9,520 nucleotides of DNA, taken from contig JAIRTQ010000038.1 in NCBI GenBank assembly GCA_031254835.1, positions 1 to 9,520 on the forward strand, given 5' to 3'. Below the pieces are notes generated by a model, which saw only the letters and a program-made list of their open reading frames with translations, ran no database searches and was not told where the DNA came from. A program made the position numbers and the translations under genes. Source of the DNA: Puniceicoccales bacterium. Lineage in GTDB: Bacteria; Verrucomicrobiota; Verrucomicrobiia; Opitutales; JAIRLM01. Shown here one piece after another: positions 1 through 6,475 of the stretch (the first letter of the stretch is position 1; each line of letters starts with the position of its first letter).

Positions 1-87
1 GGACAGGCAGCGGAATCAAAGGCGGTTTAAATAAAAAACAATGTAAGACGGTCGATAGTCATCTAGTAAATATGCCAGTTGCAAAAC

Positions 88-355
88 TCAAGCCTCCAAA
101 TTCAACGCAAATAGACCGGCAGCAATGATCGCTTGAACCGTTTCCAATGCTCGAAATCGCGAAAAGCTATCGCCAACGAATCGTTTCAATTTGCCTATGC
201 CATGCTCCACTAAGTTTCTCCGTCGGAGGAGGCTTTGAAGATCTCTTCCTCCGTATTCTGTCGCGCATGTTCCTGCGTGCGCGTGCGACAAACCGCAAAC
301 CACTCTTGGCGAGCCGTTTTTTAATTTCGAGGGAGCAATAGCCCCTGTCGCTCAG
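88..355 (-). pseudogene. IS5-like DDE transposase, 3' remnant with frameshift
   Basis: Read on the minus strand, one frame (about 355 down to 255) encodes a DRGY-type segment, LSDRGYCSLEIKKRLAKSG, followed by ARARRNMRD. This resembles the part of IS5-family DDE transposases just before the catalytic glutamate. The next frame (about 260 down to the stop at 88-90) continues with RRRNLVEHGIGKLKRF, the E-containing C-terminal motif (RNxVExxxxxLKxF). The two match consecutive parts of one transposase, so a single-base indel near 253-262 has broken the gene. Everything upstream of the DRGY block, including the first catalytic aspartate, is missing. I cannot see terminal inverted repeats or a target duplication in the 87 bases beyond the stop. 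The IS5 assignment comes from motif pattern only; the subgroup is uncertain. Confidence 0.7.
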
Positions 356-400
356 CCACCGCCAATTCCATCGCCCTCTACTCCTATGGCTACGGCACAA

Positions 401-538
401 TCCACGACGGCGCCAGCTGCGTCTTCGGCTCCCCTAGCAGCACCTCCCACGCTAGCTCAGCAATCTCCTGCGGTGCAGCCGCAAATCCCACCGCCACAGG
501 CTGCCCCTATCGCTCCGGTTCCGCCGTCCACGACGGCG
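401..538 (+). repeat. 12-base direct repeat in Pro/Ala-rich tail
   Basis: The sequence TCCACGACGGCG occurs at 401-412 and again at 527-538. Both copies are in the same frame and encode the STTA peptide. This is probably an internal duplication in a low-complexity coding segment rather than a mobile repeat. Confidence 0.5.
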
Positions 539-1736
539 GAACCTCTTCAAGGCGTGCGAGAATTTTTTCAGGGCGTGGGGACAAAAATTCGCAATTTTTT
601 TTCTTAGGGTCGGTACTTGGCGGAGTGTCGCTGTTCCCAAAGATTGTCCCTTTAGTCGTTTGTGCCCGTTGGTAGTGCGCGGCAAGTTTTGGACTTAACC
701 TTTTCATCGCCGACAAAATTTCTCCCTGCATCGGCACAGGAACCGAGGAAATATAAGCTGAAAACGCCTCCAGCCCATCCTTTTCTCCGAGGGAGGCAAT
801 AATCTTCAGCACATGCTTCTCGAATTGAGATTTTAGCATTTTCCGTGCCCGCCCGAGCCGGGCCGGATCCTCTTCGGAGGAAAGAATTTTTCGCTGCACC
901 TGAGCCGCATCCAGTACCCAACGCTTTCGGAATGTCGGTTCGGTTTTCATCCGCGCGCCTAGCCCTCGGTAGCCCATAATTTTTCCGCCAACTAGGGAAG
1001 AAACCGCGTAGGTGCGGGAATTTTTCAGCGCGAACCAGAAAAACAAATTGTCCTCGTGCTTTACGATGTGGCTCGCTTCCGAAAACGGCCCAAGACCCTC
1101 CGCCATTTTTCGCAGACAGCTGGCACGCCAGAGCTTGCTCCAACAGTCGGGCGAGATTCGACCCATGGTCACCTGTTCTATTAGCTCATCGCTATCCCGC
1201 ACGCCGTCCGTTTCCTTCAGACTCATTTTCCACCAGCAAAATCGAGTTTCTTCCCCTTTTGGGTTAAAAAATTTCACACTATAGAGGACGATGTCGGCAC
1301 CTGTTGCATTTGCTTTAGCCAGAACTTTTTCCGCAATATCGGGATAGAGCTCGTCGTCAGAATCGAGCCAAAGGATAAAGTCTCCCTTCGCTGCGAGGAT
1401 GGCCCGCATGCGGCTGTAGTGGGTCCCCCGATTGATCCCGTTTTCGAGAACGGTAATGCGCGGATCTTTAGCAGCATAGGAACGCAAAATAGCCAAAGAT
1501 CCATCCCTAGAGCCGTCATCCACGCAAATCACCTCAATGTTTTGCAGCGTTTGAGTGAGGGCGCTGTCTAGTGCAGCCGCCAGGTAGGGCTCCCCGCCGT
1601 AGACCGGCATGCATATGGAAACCTGCGGCGGACACGCACCCCCCCCCTGATCCGCCACTGTGCCGTCTTCGGAGGCAAAAACGGAAAAATAGGACGCCAA
1701 CGCGATGGCGGACACGATAGCCTTGCCCAGACGCAT
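507..1736 (-). CDS. Family 2 glycosyltransferase with N-terminal leader and G9 tract
   Basis: The 409-residue product has a GT-A domain from about residue 38: QVSICMPVYGG, then VICVDDGSRDG (D73-D74) for nucleotide binding, LWLDSDDE (residues 123-129) as the DXD metal site, CWSKLWR (198-204), and HEDNLFF (227-233) with the likely catalytic base. It should transfer a sugar from a nucleotide-sugar donor; donor and acceptor cannot be read. Residues 1-22 look like a signal peptide (charged MRLGK, hydrophobic core, VFA before SED), odd for a normally cytoplasmic enzyme. Codons 30-33 contain nine consecutive G, and a slip of one base would end the protein within about 40 codons. No Met lies between the tract and the catalytic domain. 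The last 40 or so residues are charged and Pro-rich and may be non-homologous read-through. The start lacks a clear Shine-Dalgarno. The methyltransferase lies 65 bases upstream on the same strand. Confidence 0.85.
   Translation of the reverse strand: MRLGKAIVSAIALASYFSVFASEDGTVADQGGGACPPQVSICMPVYGGEPYLAAALDSALTQTLQNIEVICVDDGSRDGSLAILRSYAAKDPRITVLENGINRGTHYSRMRAILAAKGDFILWLDSDDELYPDIAEKVLAKANATGADIVLYSVKFFNPKGEETRFCWWKMSLKETDGVRDSDELIEQVTMGRISPDCWSKLWRASCLRKMAEGLGPFSEASHIVKHEDNLFFWFALKNSRTYAVSSLVGGKIMGYRGLGARMKTEPTFRKRWVLDAAQVQRKILSSEEDPARLGRARKMLKSQFEKHVLKIIASLGEKDGLEAFSAYISSVPVPMQGEILSAMKRLSPKLAAHYQRAQTTKGTIFGNSDTPPSTDPKKKNCEFLSPRPEKILARLEEVPPSWTAEPER
517..543. repeat. Perfect 12-bp inverted repeat (hairpin)
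   Basis: GGTTCCGCCGTC (517-528) and GACGGCGGAACC (532-543) are perfect reverse complements separated by only three bases, CAC. The predicted hairpin is GC-rich and very stable. It lies in both the Pro/Ala-rich plus-strand frame and the last codons of the minus-strand glycosyltransferase, 7 bases before its stop codon (507-509). Neither strand has a T-run directly after the stem, so it is not a classic intrinsic terminator. It could still act as a transcript-end or RNA stability element between two convergent genes. Confidence 0.6.
1639..1647 (-). repeat. Homopolymeric G9 tract (C9 on plus) in glycosyltransferase
   Basis: Nine C on the plus strand read as nine G in the glycosyltransferase coding strand, spanning the third base of Gln30 through Gly33. 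The tract sits between the signal-like leader and the catalytic domain. Tracts of this length inside the 5' part of surface-glycan genes are the classic substrate for slipped-strand phase variation. Here the gene is in frame, the ON state. Loss or gain of one G leads to stops at 1534 or 1568. Confidence 0.75.
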
Positions 1737-1801
1737 GACTCAGTTTTGCATCTTCGTGTTTTAAACGCAATGCAAATTCGCCTAAAATGCGCCACTCTCC
1801 A

Positions 1802-2800
1802 CTAAGATTGCTCCAGCAGCACAATATTTTCGATGTGCTGCGTTTGCGGGAAGAGGTCTAGTGGCTGCACAGTCCAAATCGCGTAGCCGTTGCTAAGCAG
1901 GGGTCGCAGGTCTCGCACTTGGGCCTCCGGCCCGCATGAGACATAGACAATGCGGCGTGGACGAAAGCGGAGCAGCTGATCAATGAAGGCACGGCCACAG
2001 CCGCTGCGGGGCGGATCCAGCAGTAGGGCCGTGCGATTGGCGGGAAAGTTCACGGCGGCAAAGATATCTTCGGCCGTACCGGCCAAAAATTGGCTGTTTT
2101 TCACCCCTTGAATGGTGCCGTTGAGGCGGGCCAGCCGAACGGATTCGCGGCAAATTTCGATGCCGGCCACTTCTTGGAAATGGTCCGCCAGGGAAAGCGA
2201 AAATAGGCCAACGCCGCAGTAGGCATCAACGAGAAAGTCAATTCCCGGCGCGGTGGCCATGGACCGTACGCAGCCGAGAAGATCAGGCAAAATGGCGCTA
2301 TTGTTTTGAAAAAACTCTCCCGCGATGAAGTGAAAAATTTTTTCACGGACCGTCTCCCGAACCAGCGCGCGAGGATCTTCGACGACGCCATTGTCCGTCC
2401 TACGCAGCAGGGCCGTCCCGCCCCGCCGAGTCGCCATGGAGCGGATCCTTTTGCGACAGGCGGGCAGTGCCAAATTAATTTCTTCCGCCGCGATGGGACA
2501 TTGTGGCACATCGACGATCCGCCGTCCTCCTTCTGCCGCCAAAAAGCCGATCGGCTCCTCTCCACTGCCTCGAATGCGGCCGTAATGGGGCGTTAATTTT
2601 GTGCGGTAGCCGTAGGTCAATGGCGAGGGCACCGTCGGAAGTAGGACCTTGGGCTCCAAGGAGAATTCCGCAAAAAGTTCCCCGATCCGTCGCAGCTTCA
2701 GGGCCAGTTGGTCCCCGTAGGCCATGTGCTGGTACTGGCAGCCGCCGCAGCGCGGGAAAAGCGGGCAGCGCGGTTCTACATTGGCAAAATCCTCTTCCAC
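1802..2800 (-). CDS. 23S rRNA/tRNA uracil-5-methyltransferase, RlmD/TrmA family
   Basis: The 332-residue product is a SAM-dependent RNA m5U methyltransferase. Four cysteines fit the iron-sulfur cluster of RlmD-type enzymes: C12, C18 and C21 in CPLFPRCGGC, and C101 in VPQCPIA. Further motifs are EFFQNN (162-167), the SAM site DAYCGVGLF (192-200), LDPPRSG (261-267), the catalytic cysteine C289 in VYVSCGP, and the base E324 in QHIEN. The start is GTG at 2800, preceded by AGGAAG. An in-frame stop not far upstream rules out a longer protein, so the N-terminal TRAM domain usual in RlmD/RlmC/RlmCD is missing. Whether the target is U1939, U747 or tRNA U54 cannot be decided from motifs. It is divergent from the response regulator and may be co-transcribed with the glycosyltransferase downstream. 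Confidence 0.9.
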   Translation of the reverse strand: MEEDFANVEPRCPLFPRCGGCQYQHMAYGDQLALKLRRIGELFAEFSLEPKVLLPTVPSPLTYGYRTKLTPHYGRIRGSGEEPIGFLAAEGGRRIVDVPQCPIAAEEINLALPACRKRIRSMATRRGGTALLRRTDNGVVEDPRALVRETVREKIFHFIAGEFFQNNSAILPDLLGCVRSMATAPGIDFLVDAYCGVGLFSLSLADHFQEVAGIEICRESVRLARLNGTIQGVKNSQFLAGTAEDIFAAVNFPANRTALLLDPPRSGCGRAFIDQLLRFRPRRIVYVSCGPEAQVRDLRPLLSNGYAIWTVQPLDLFPQTQHIENIVLLEQS

Positions 2801-2891
2801 AAACTTCCTGCGCCGTTGATCGGCTAGGCCATCTTTCGCTCAAGGCAACTTTTTCTTTGGCGCAGTGGAAGGCTCGCACGCCATCTCTGCC

Positions 2892-2921
2892 GTGACTGAA
2901 AAATTTCACTATGCCTATCTA
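2892..2921 (+). promoter_or_regulatory. Possible promoter with operator-like palindrome before response regulator
   Basis: In the 156-base divergent region, GTGACT (2892-2897) and TATCTA (2916-2921) are 18 bases apart and could serve as -35 and -10 elements for the plus-strand regulator. A short inverted repeat, TGAAA-AA-TTTCA (2897-2908), lies in the spacer and could be an operator. Both matches are weak and were found by eye. Confidence 0.25.
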
Positions 2922-2956
2922 ATTGACCGCTGCCGCAATTCAAAGGTGAAGAGATA

Positions 2957-3703
2957 ATGGACAATACGAAAGCAAAAAAGGATATTCTCATTATCGACGA
3001 CGACTGCTCTTTTGCGGAAGAACTCGCACGGCACGTACGTATGACAAGATTCTCCGCGCAAACGGCACAGGATGCGGATGCGGCCGAGCTAGCCCTCCGC
3101 AGGCGAGCTCCCATTTTTCTTTTCCTAAATGTATCCCTGCATGGCCATTCGAGCATCGAATTTCTCGAACTGCTATGGCGAACCGGACGCCGCATACCGA
3201 CGCTTTTTATTGCGAATCGCTATTCACAGGAAGATCCGGTCCGGGCTCTCCGCCTGGGCGATGATTTTCAAAGAAAGCCGTTGGCGGTGCGAGAGTTGCT
3301 GGCCCGCATGGAAGCCATCCTGCGGCGGTCGGGGATGATCCGCGGTGGACGCATAGCCGAAAATCTTGCTCTCCGGGGCGAGCCATTTTCTTTTTGCGGC
3401 GCAACAATTTACCCAAACGAACTGCGGGCCATTTTCCCGGATGGTAGCGGAGAACGGTTCGGCCGACTGGAACTCGGACTTTTGGCCGCCTTCGCCGAAA
3501 ATCGTGGAAAAATCCTTTCCCGCCAGGAGCTCATTCAAACGGTGTGGGGCCCACAGGCGGACGGCCGAAGTCGCTCTCTGGATCAGCAGATACGGCACAT
3601 TCGGAAGGTGTTTCGCGCCAAAAACTGCACGACCATCGGTCAACTCTGCGCCATCCGCGGCATCGGCTATCTCTACGGTCCTCTGCGGCAAGGGCGCCCT
3701 TGA
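2957..3703 (+). CDS. OmpR/PhoB-type response regulator with degenerate receiver
   Basis: The 248-residue product has a receiver domain (about 8-123) and a winged-helix DNA-binding domain (about 150-243), the latter shown by LSRQELIQTVWG, SRSLDQQIRHIRKVF and IRGIGYLYG. In the receiver, the acidic pocket D14-D16 and the lysine K107 in QRKPL are present. The phosphoacceptor aspartate is replaced by Asn58 (codon AAT at 3128-3130, in FLFLNVSLHG), and the switch Thr/Ser position appears to be Ile85. Normal Asp phosphorylation is therefore unlikely, and the protein probably acts without phosphorylation or through another signal. A fair Shine-Dalgarno (AGGTGA) precedes the ATG. No histidine kinase lies in the window, and the gene is followed after 22 bases by convergent rpe, so it appears to be transcribed alone. 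Its targets are unknown. Confidence 0.9.
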   Translation: MDNTKAKKDILIIDDDCSFAEELARHVRMTRFSAQTAQDADAAELALRRRAPIFLFLNVSLHGHSSIEFLELLWRTGRRIPTLFIANRYSQEDPVRALRLGDDFQRKPLAVRELLARMEAILRRSGMIRGGRIAENLALRGEPFSFCGATIYPNELRAIFPDGSGERFGRLELGLLAAFAENRGKILSRQELIQTVWGPQADGRSRSLDQQIRHIRKVFRAKNCTTIGQLCAIRGIGYLYGPLRQGRP

Positions 3704-3725
3704 GCGTCCGCAATCGTCTGGTAAA

Positions 3726-4427
3726 TCAGCTACAGCTCCCGTGTCGAACTCTTGCGGCTAAAAGTAGCTGGTCGTAGGCCAATTGTGGATTTCCTGCGCC
3801 AAAAATGGCCTTGCCGGCGATGAGAAAGTCGGCGCCGGCGGCGACGAGCTGCGGAGCATTTTCCGCGGAAACGCCGCCGTCCACGGCGATGTCGTAGGAT
3901 AGGCCATTCCTACGGCGGTAGTTGGCAGCGGCGTGAATTTTTTCATCGATGGCAGAGATGGGCCGCTGGCCACAAAAGCCGGGGTGCACGCCCATGACCG
4001 TCAGGAGCGAAAAGTGCTCCAGCAGAGGAATACAGCTGACAAACGCGGTTTCCGGGTTAAGGTAAAGAGCGCTGGCTAGGCCATTTCGAGATAATTCCTG
4101 CGCCAAATGGGCAATGTCGTCATCGCACTCGAAATGGAAGCTGATCAACTGCGCACCGGCATCGGCGAAATTTTTCCAAAAACGACTGGGGCGACGGACC
4201 ATAAGGTGTACTTCAAAGAGAGGAACAGGCAGCTTTTCTCGGACCAATGCATGTTTCAGATCGTGCAAGGATTGGGGACAAAATCCTAGATTAGGAACGA
4301 AATATCCGTCCATTCCATCGAAATGGAGCCGAGGAACGCGGCAGGCGGAGAGCAGCGGGCGCAGGACAGACAGCAGGCCGGACCGATCACAGGCCAGCAG
4401 GGACGGCACGACTGTCAGATTTACCAT
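3726..4427 (-). CDS. rpe: Ribulose-phosphate 3-epimerase
   Basis: The 233-residue TIM barrel interconverts D-ribulose 5-phosphate and D-xylulose 5-phosphate in the cytoplasm (pentose phosphate pathway). The family motifs occur in order: VPSLLACD (7-14), LHFDGMDGYFVPN (34-46), FEVHLMV (71-77), SFHFE (96-100), LYLNPET (121-127), VMGVHPGFCGQ (144-154), VDGGVSAEN (182-190) and AGKAIFG (204-210). The metal and catalytic residues H35, D37, H74 and D183 are all present. Length is typical. The ATG at 4427 lies 7 bases inside the end of the upstream lptE-like gene, which implies translational coupling. It has no obvious Shine-Dalgarno of its own. An allulose-6-phosphate epimerase is a close relative but less likely given a single, complete Rpe motif set. 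It is last in the acpP-fabF-lptE-rpe cluster. Confidence 0.93.
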   Translation of the reverse strand: MVNLTVVPSLLACDRSGLLSVLRPLLSACRVPRLHFDGMDGYFVPNLGFCPQSLHDLKHALVREKLPVPLFEVHLMVRRPSRFWKNFADAGAQLISFHFECDDDIAHLAQELSRNGLASALYLNPETAFVSCIPLLEHFSLLTVMGVHPGFCGQRPISAIDEKIHAAANYRRRNGLSYDIAVDGGVSAENAPQLVAAGADFLIAGKAIFGAGNPQLAYDQLLLAARVRHGSCS

Positions 4428-4909
4428 GAATTGGCGACGAGGCTACGAATTTCGCGGGCCAGGGCGGCGGCCAATGCCGGCAGGGCCTGGCCATCGTATG
4501 TGGTTTGGCCGGATGGAACGTCGACGAATGCGCGGACGGGTCTGTCCCCAATGAGGATAGCCCCAGTTCGTCGATTCCGCACGGCGCAGAGGGCCTTTAT
4601 GGTAATGCGTTGTCCACCACCGCCGTCGGCACCGATCAACGAGGACCCCCGCTCCACGGAAATAATGCGCACGGTCAGCTCCCCATCGGCGCTGTCACAG
4701 TCGGCAAGGCGCAGGTCGGGAATCTGTTGAATCTCTTGCCGCAGCTGCTGCCAAAGAGTTCCTCGCAAATTCGGGCCGTCGACACAGCTCTCCACGGGAG
4801 CAACGAAAATGGTCGAAATCGGAGGCCGGGAGCAGGTCCCCAGCCGATAGTGGACGCAGCCGCCGGCGCAGAGCAAAAGGAGCAGAAGAATGGGGCGGGG
4901 ATTCCTCAT
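4421..4909 (-). CDS. LptE-like LPS-assembly lipoprotein
   Basis: This 162-residue protein begins with a hydrophobic leader, MRNPRPILLLLLL, and a lipobox-like CAGGC with the lipidated cysteine at C18; Ala at -3 is slightly atypical. After it come YRLG, an ISTIFVAPVES strand, LRGTLWQQLRQEIQQIP, DLRLADC, and GELTVRIISVER. This order (YxLG, beta strand, amphipathic helix, strand with D, strand with xIxxxxR) fits the LptE family, the outer-membrane lipoprotein that plugs and assists LptD in LPS insertion. Low sequence identity is normal for this family, so the call rests on architecture. Its start overlaps the fabF stop as ATGA, and its end overlaps rpe by 7 bases, so it belongs to this operon. 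The lipid A gene lpxC-fabZ nearby supports an LPS-related role. Confidence 0.65.
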   Translation of the reverse strand: MRNPRPILLLLLLCAGGCVHYRLGTCSRPPISTIFVAPVESCVDGPNLRGTLWQQLRQEIQQIPDLRLADCDSADGELTVRIISVERGSSLIGADGGGGQRITIKALCAVRNRRTGAILIGDRPVRAFVDVPSGQTTYDGQALPALAAALAREIRSLVANSW

Positions 4910-6165
4910 GGTTCCAATTCCCGAAAAATAAGGGCGACGTTGTGTCCGCCAAAACCCAAATTGTCGCTCAAAGCCACGCGCACCTTTTTCTCGCGCATTT
5001 TGTTAGCAGTGTAGTCCAAATCGCAGGCCGGATCGGGAAATTCGTAGTTAATGGTTGGCGGAATTTTTCCAGTCGTGATGGCCTTGGCGCAGACCGCCGC
5101 CTCGAAGGCGCCCGCCGCACCCAGCATATGGCCCGTTGCTCCTTTTATAGAGCTGATTGTGAGTTCTTTCGCCCGTTTGCCGAAAACCAATTTGTAGGCG
5201 TTGGTTTCGCAAAGATCGTTGTAGGACGTCGAGGTGCCGTGCGCGTTGACGTAGTCCACCTCTTCCGGCGCAACCTGCGCTTCTTTCAGCGCATTGCAAA
5301 GGACAACGGCCAGCTTTTCTCCGCTCAAATCTGGCGCCGTGATGTGACTGGCATCGCAGCCGGCCGAGTAGGCAACCAATTCGCAATAGATACGAGCACC
5401 GCGCGATAGGGCATTTTCCAGCGTCTCTAGGACCAGCACGCCGGCGCCTTCGCCCATCACAAAGCCATTTCGCTTGCGGTCGAACGGCCGGCTCGCACGG
5501 GCGGGGTCGTCGTTGTAGCCGGTGGCCATGGCCCGCATGGCGCAAAAAGCGGCGAAGCCGAACGCATTTATTCCTCCCTCGGTCCCGCCGGAAAAAATAA
5601 TGTCCGCCTTGCCCAGCTGCAAAAAATGATAGGCCTCGCCAATGGCATGAGCTCCTGTAGTGCAAGCACTTACGGCGGCGAAGTTCGGCCCATGGACGCC
5701 AAATTCGATGGCGACAATGCCACTGGCCATGTCGGGAATGAGGGCGGGAATTGTGAAGGGCGATACCATCCGCGGGTTTCCGCCATGGAGTACCTTAGAT
5801 TGGTTTTCGATGGTTTGTAGCCCACCCACGCCGGAGCCGATGAGCACGCCCACCCGGTTCCGGTCGCAGCGATCCAGGTCCACCGCGCCGTCGGCGCAGG
5901 CCATCCGCGCGGCCGCTACCGCGTAGTGCGTGAACGGATCATTGCGGCGGACTTCTTTCGGATCGAGATAGTCGGTGGGATTGAATCCTTTTAGCTCGCC
6001 GGCGACTCGACACGGAAACCGCTCGATTCCCTCTATCTTCGTGACCAATCCCACACCGCAGGAGCCCGCCAGAAGGGCCTCCCAGGAGGCCTCAAAATTC
6101 AAGGCAAGCGGGCTAATGGCACCCAAACCGGTTACAACAACCCGATGGAGGTGGGTCTTGGCCAT
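4906..6165 (-). CDS. fabF: 3-oxoacyl-ACP synthase II (KAS II)
   Basis: The 419-residue thiolase-fold enzyme condenses malonyl-ACP with acyl-ACP to elongate fatty acids. The start VVVTGLGAISPL (9-20) is typical. The catalytic cysteine is C168 in VSACTTGAH; the two active-site histidines are H309 in NAHGTSTSYND and H346 in KGATGHMLGAAG. The C-terminal NLGFGGHN (402-409) is also present, as are the glycine-rich GSGVGG and FVMGEGAGVLVLE. Length matches the family. It lies 30 bases downstream of acpP, the usual acpP-fabF pairing. No Shine-Dalgarno is visible before the ATG, so translation may depend on coupling with acpP or be leader-independent. Its stop overlaps the start of the lptE-like gene. 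Confidence 0.96.
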   Translation of the reverse strand: MAKTHLHRVVVTGLGAISPLALNFEASWEALLAGSCGVGLVTKIEGIERFPCRVAGELKGFNPTDYLDPKEVRRNDPFTHYAVAAARMACADGAVDLDRCDRNRVGVLIGSGVGGLQTIENQSKVLHGGNPRMVSPFTIPALIPDMASGIVAIEFGVHGPNFAAVSACTTGAHAIGEAYHFLQLGKADIIFSGGTEGGINAFGFAAFCAMRAMATGYNDDPARASRPFDRKRNGFVMGEGAGVLVLETLENALSRGARIYCELVAYSAGCDASHITAPDLSGEKLAVVLCNALKEAQVAPEEVDYVNAHGTSTSYNDLCETNAYKLVFGKRAKELTISSIKGATGHMLGAAGAFEAAVCAKAITTGKIPPTINYEFPDPACDLDYTANKMREKKVRVALSDNLGFGGHNVALIFRELEP

Positions 6166-6195
6166 AGGGAGGGTGCGGTTCTGCGTGGGCTTGGC

Positions 6196-6468
6196 CTAGG
6201 AAACCTTCGCCACGATGTAGTCGACCACGTCTTTCACCGTGTGCAATTTTTCAGCGTCCGCTTCGGGAATCTCTCCAGAAATCTCTCCCTTAAACGCGGA
6301 TTCAAACGCCATCACCAGCTCTACCAGATCTAAGGAGTCTGCCCCAAGGTCCTCCAAAAAGGAACTCGACTCCTTTAGCTGATCTGCGCTGACGTTCAAC
6401 TGCTTAACGACGATATCCCTAACCTTCGCCTCAATGGCATTCCTATCCATGTCTCGAAGGCAAGGCAT
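6196..6468 (-). CDS. acpP: Acyl carrier protein
   Basis: This small acidic protein carries the growing acyl chain on 4'-phosphopantetheine. The attachment site is Ser45 in LEDLGADSLDLVELVMAFE, and the helix pattern is typical. The frame opens at ATG 6468 (90 residues). A start at the internal ATG 6450 gives MDRNAIEAKVRDIV and 84 residues, closer to usual AcpP. The upstream start has a GAGAGGG about 10 bases before it; the inner one has no clear Shine-Dalgarno, so the choice is open. It is the first gene of the acpP-fabF-lptE-rpe cluster. The product feeds both FabF next door and the LpxC-FabZ enzyme encoded nearby, since FabZ acts on ACP-bound substrates. Confidence 0.95.
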   Translation of the reverse strand: MPCLRDMDRNAIEAKVRDIVVKQLNVSADQLKESSSFLEDLGADSLDLVELVMAFESAFKGEISGEIPEADAEKLHTVKDVVDYIVAKVS

Positions 6469-6475
6469 CCTTGCC
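6459..6475 (-). promoter_or_regulatory. 7-bp hairpin with start-codon-sized loop at acpP 5' end
   Basis: On the minus strand GGCAAGG-ATG-CCTTGCC is a perfect 7-bp stem with the ATG at 6468 as its three-base loop. If the true start is the ATG at 6450, the hairpin lies in the leader just before it. If 6468 is used, the start codon is held in the loop. Either way it could influence acpP translation. A three-base loop and 7-bp GC-rich stem could also arise by chance. Confidence 0.4.

Larger units (their letters stand above)
353..607 (+). pseudogene. Pro/Ala-rich C-terminal tail of an unrecognised protein, 5' truncated
   Basis: This plus-strand frame encodes a low-complexity stretch rich in Pro, Ala, Gln, Ser and Thr, then a short amphipathic-looking end, GVREFFQGVGTKIRNFF, before a stop at 605-607. 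The frame is open from 239, but bases 239 to about 352 are antisense to the transposase remnant. The authentic sequence therefore probably begins near 353, and its 5' part is absent. An ATG at 386 exists but has no Shine-Dalgarno sequence and starts inside the low-complexity region. The peptide STTA occurs twice, on a 12-base direct repeat (401-412 and 527-538). The composition suggests the linker and tail of an envelope or secreted protein. I do not recognise a family. Its last 101 bases overlap the 3' end of the convergent glycosyltransferase frame. Confidence 0.4.

Noticed and set aside
2475..2909. 144-residue minus-strand open frame at the 5' end of the methyltransferase
   Set aside because: It is the shifted shadow of a gene with complete catalytic motifs; composition is Arg-rich and unstructured.
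3727..3770. CAGCTAC and GTAGCTG inverted repeat at the 3' end of rpe as a terminator
   Set aside because: The loop is about 30 bases and no T-run follows on either strand.
4505..5014. 169-residue plus-strand open frame across lptE-like and fabF
   Set aside because: It is antisense to two coupled genes with clear family features, and no domain is visible.
5048..5665. 205-residue open frame on the minus strand inside fabF
   Set aside because: It is rich in Arg and Cys with no recognisable motif and lies wholly in an alternate frame of fabF, whose catalytic residues are intact.
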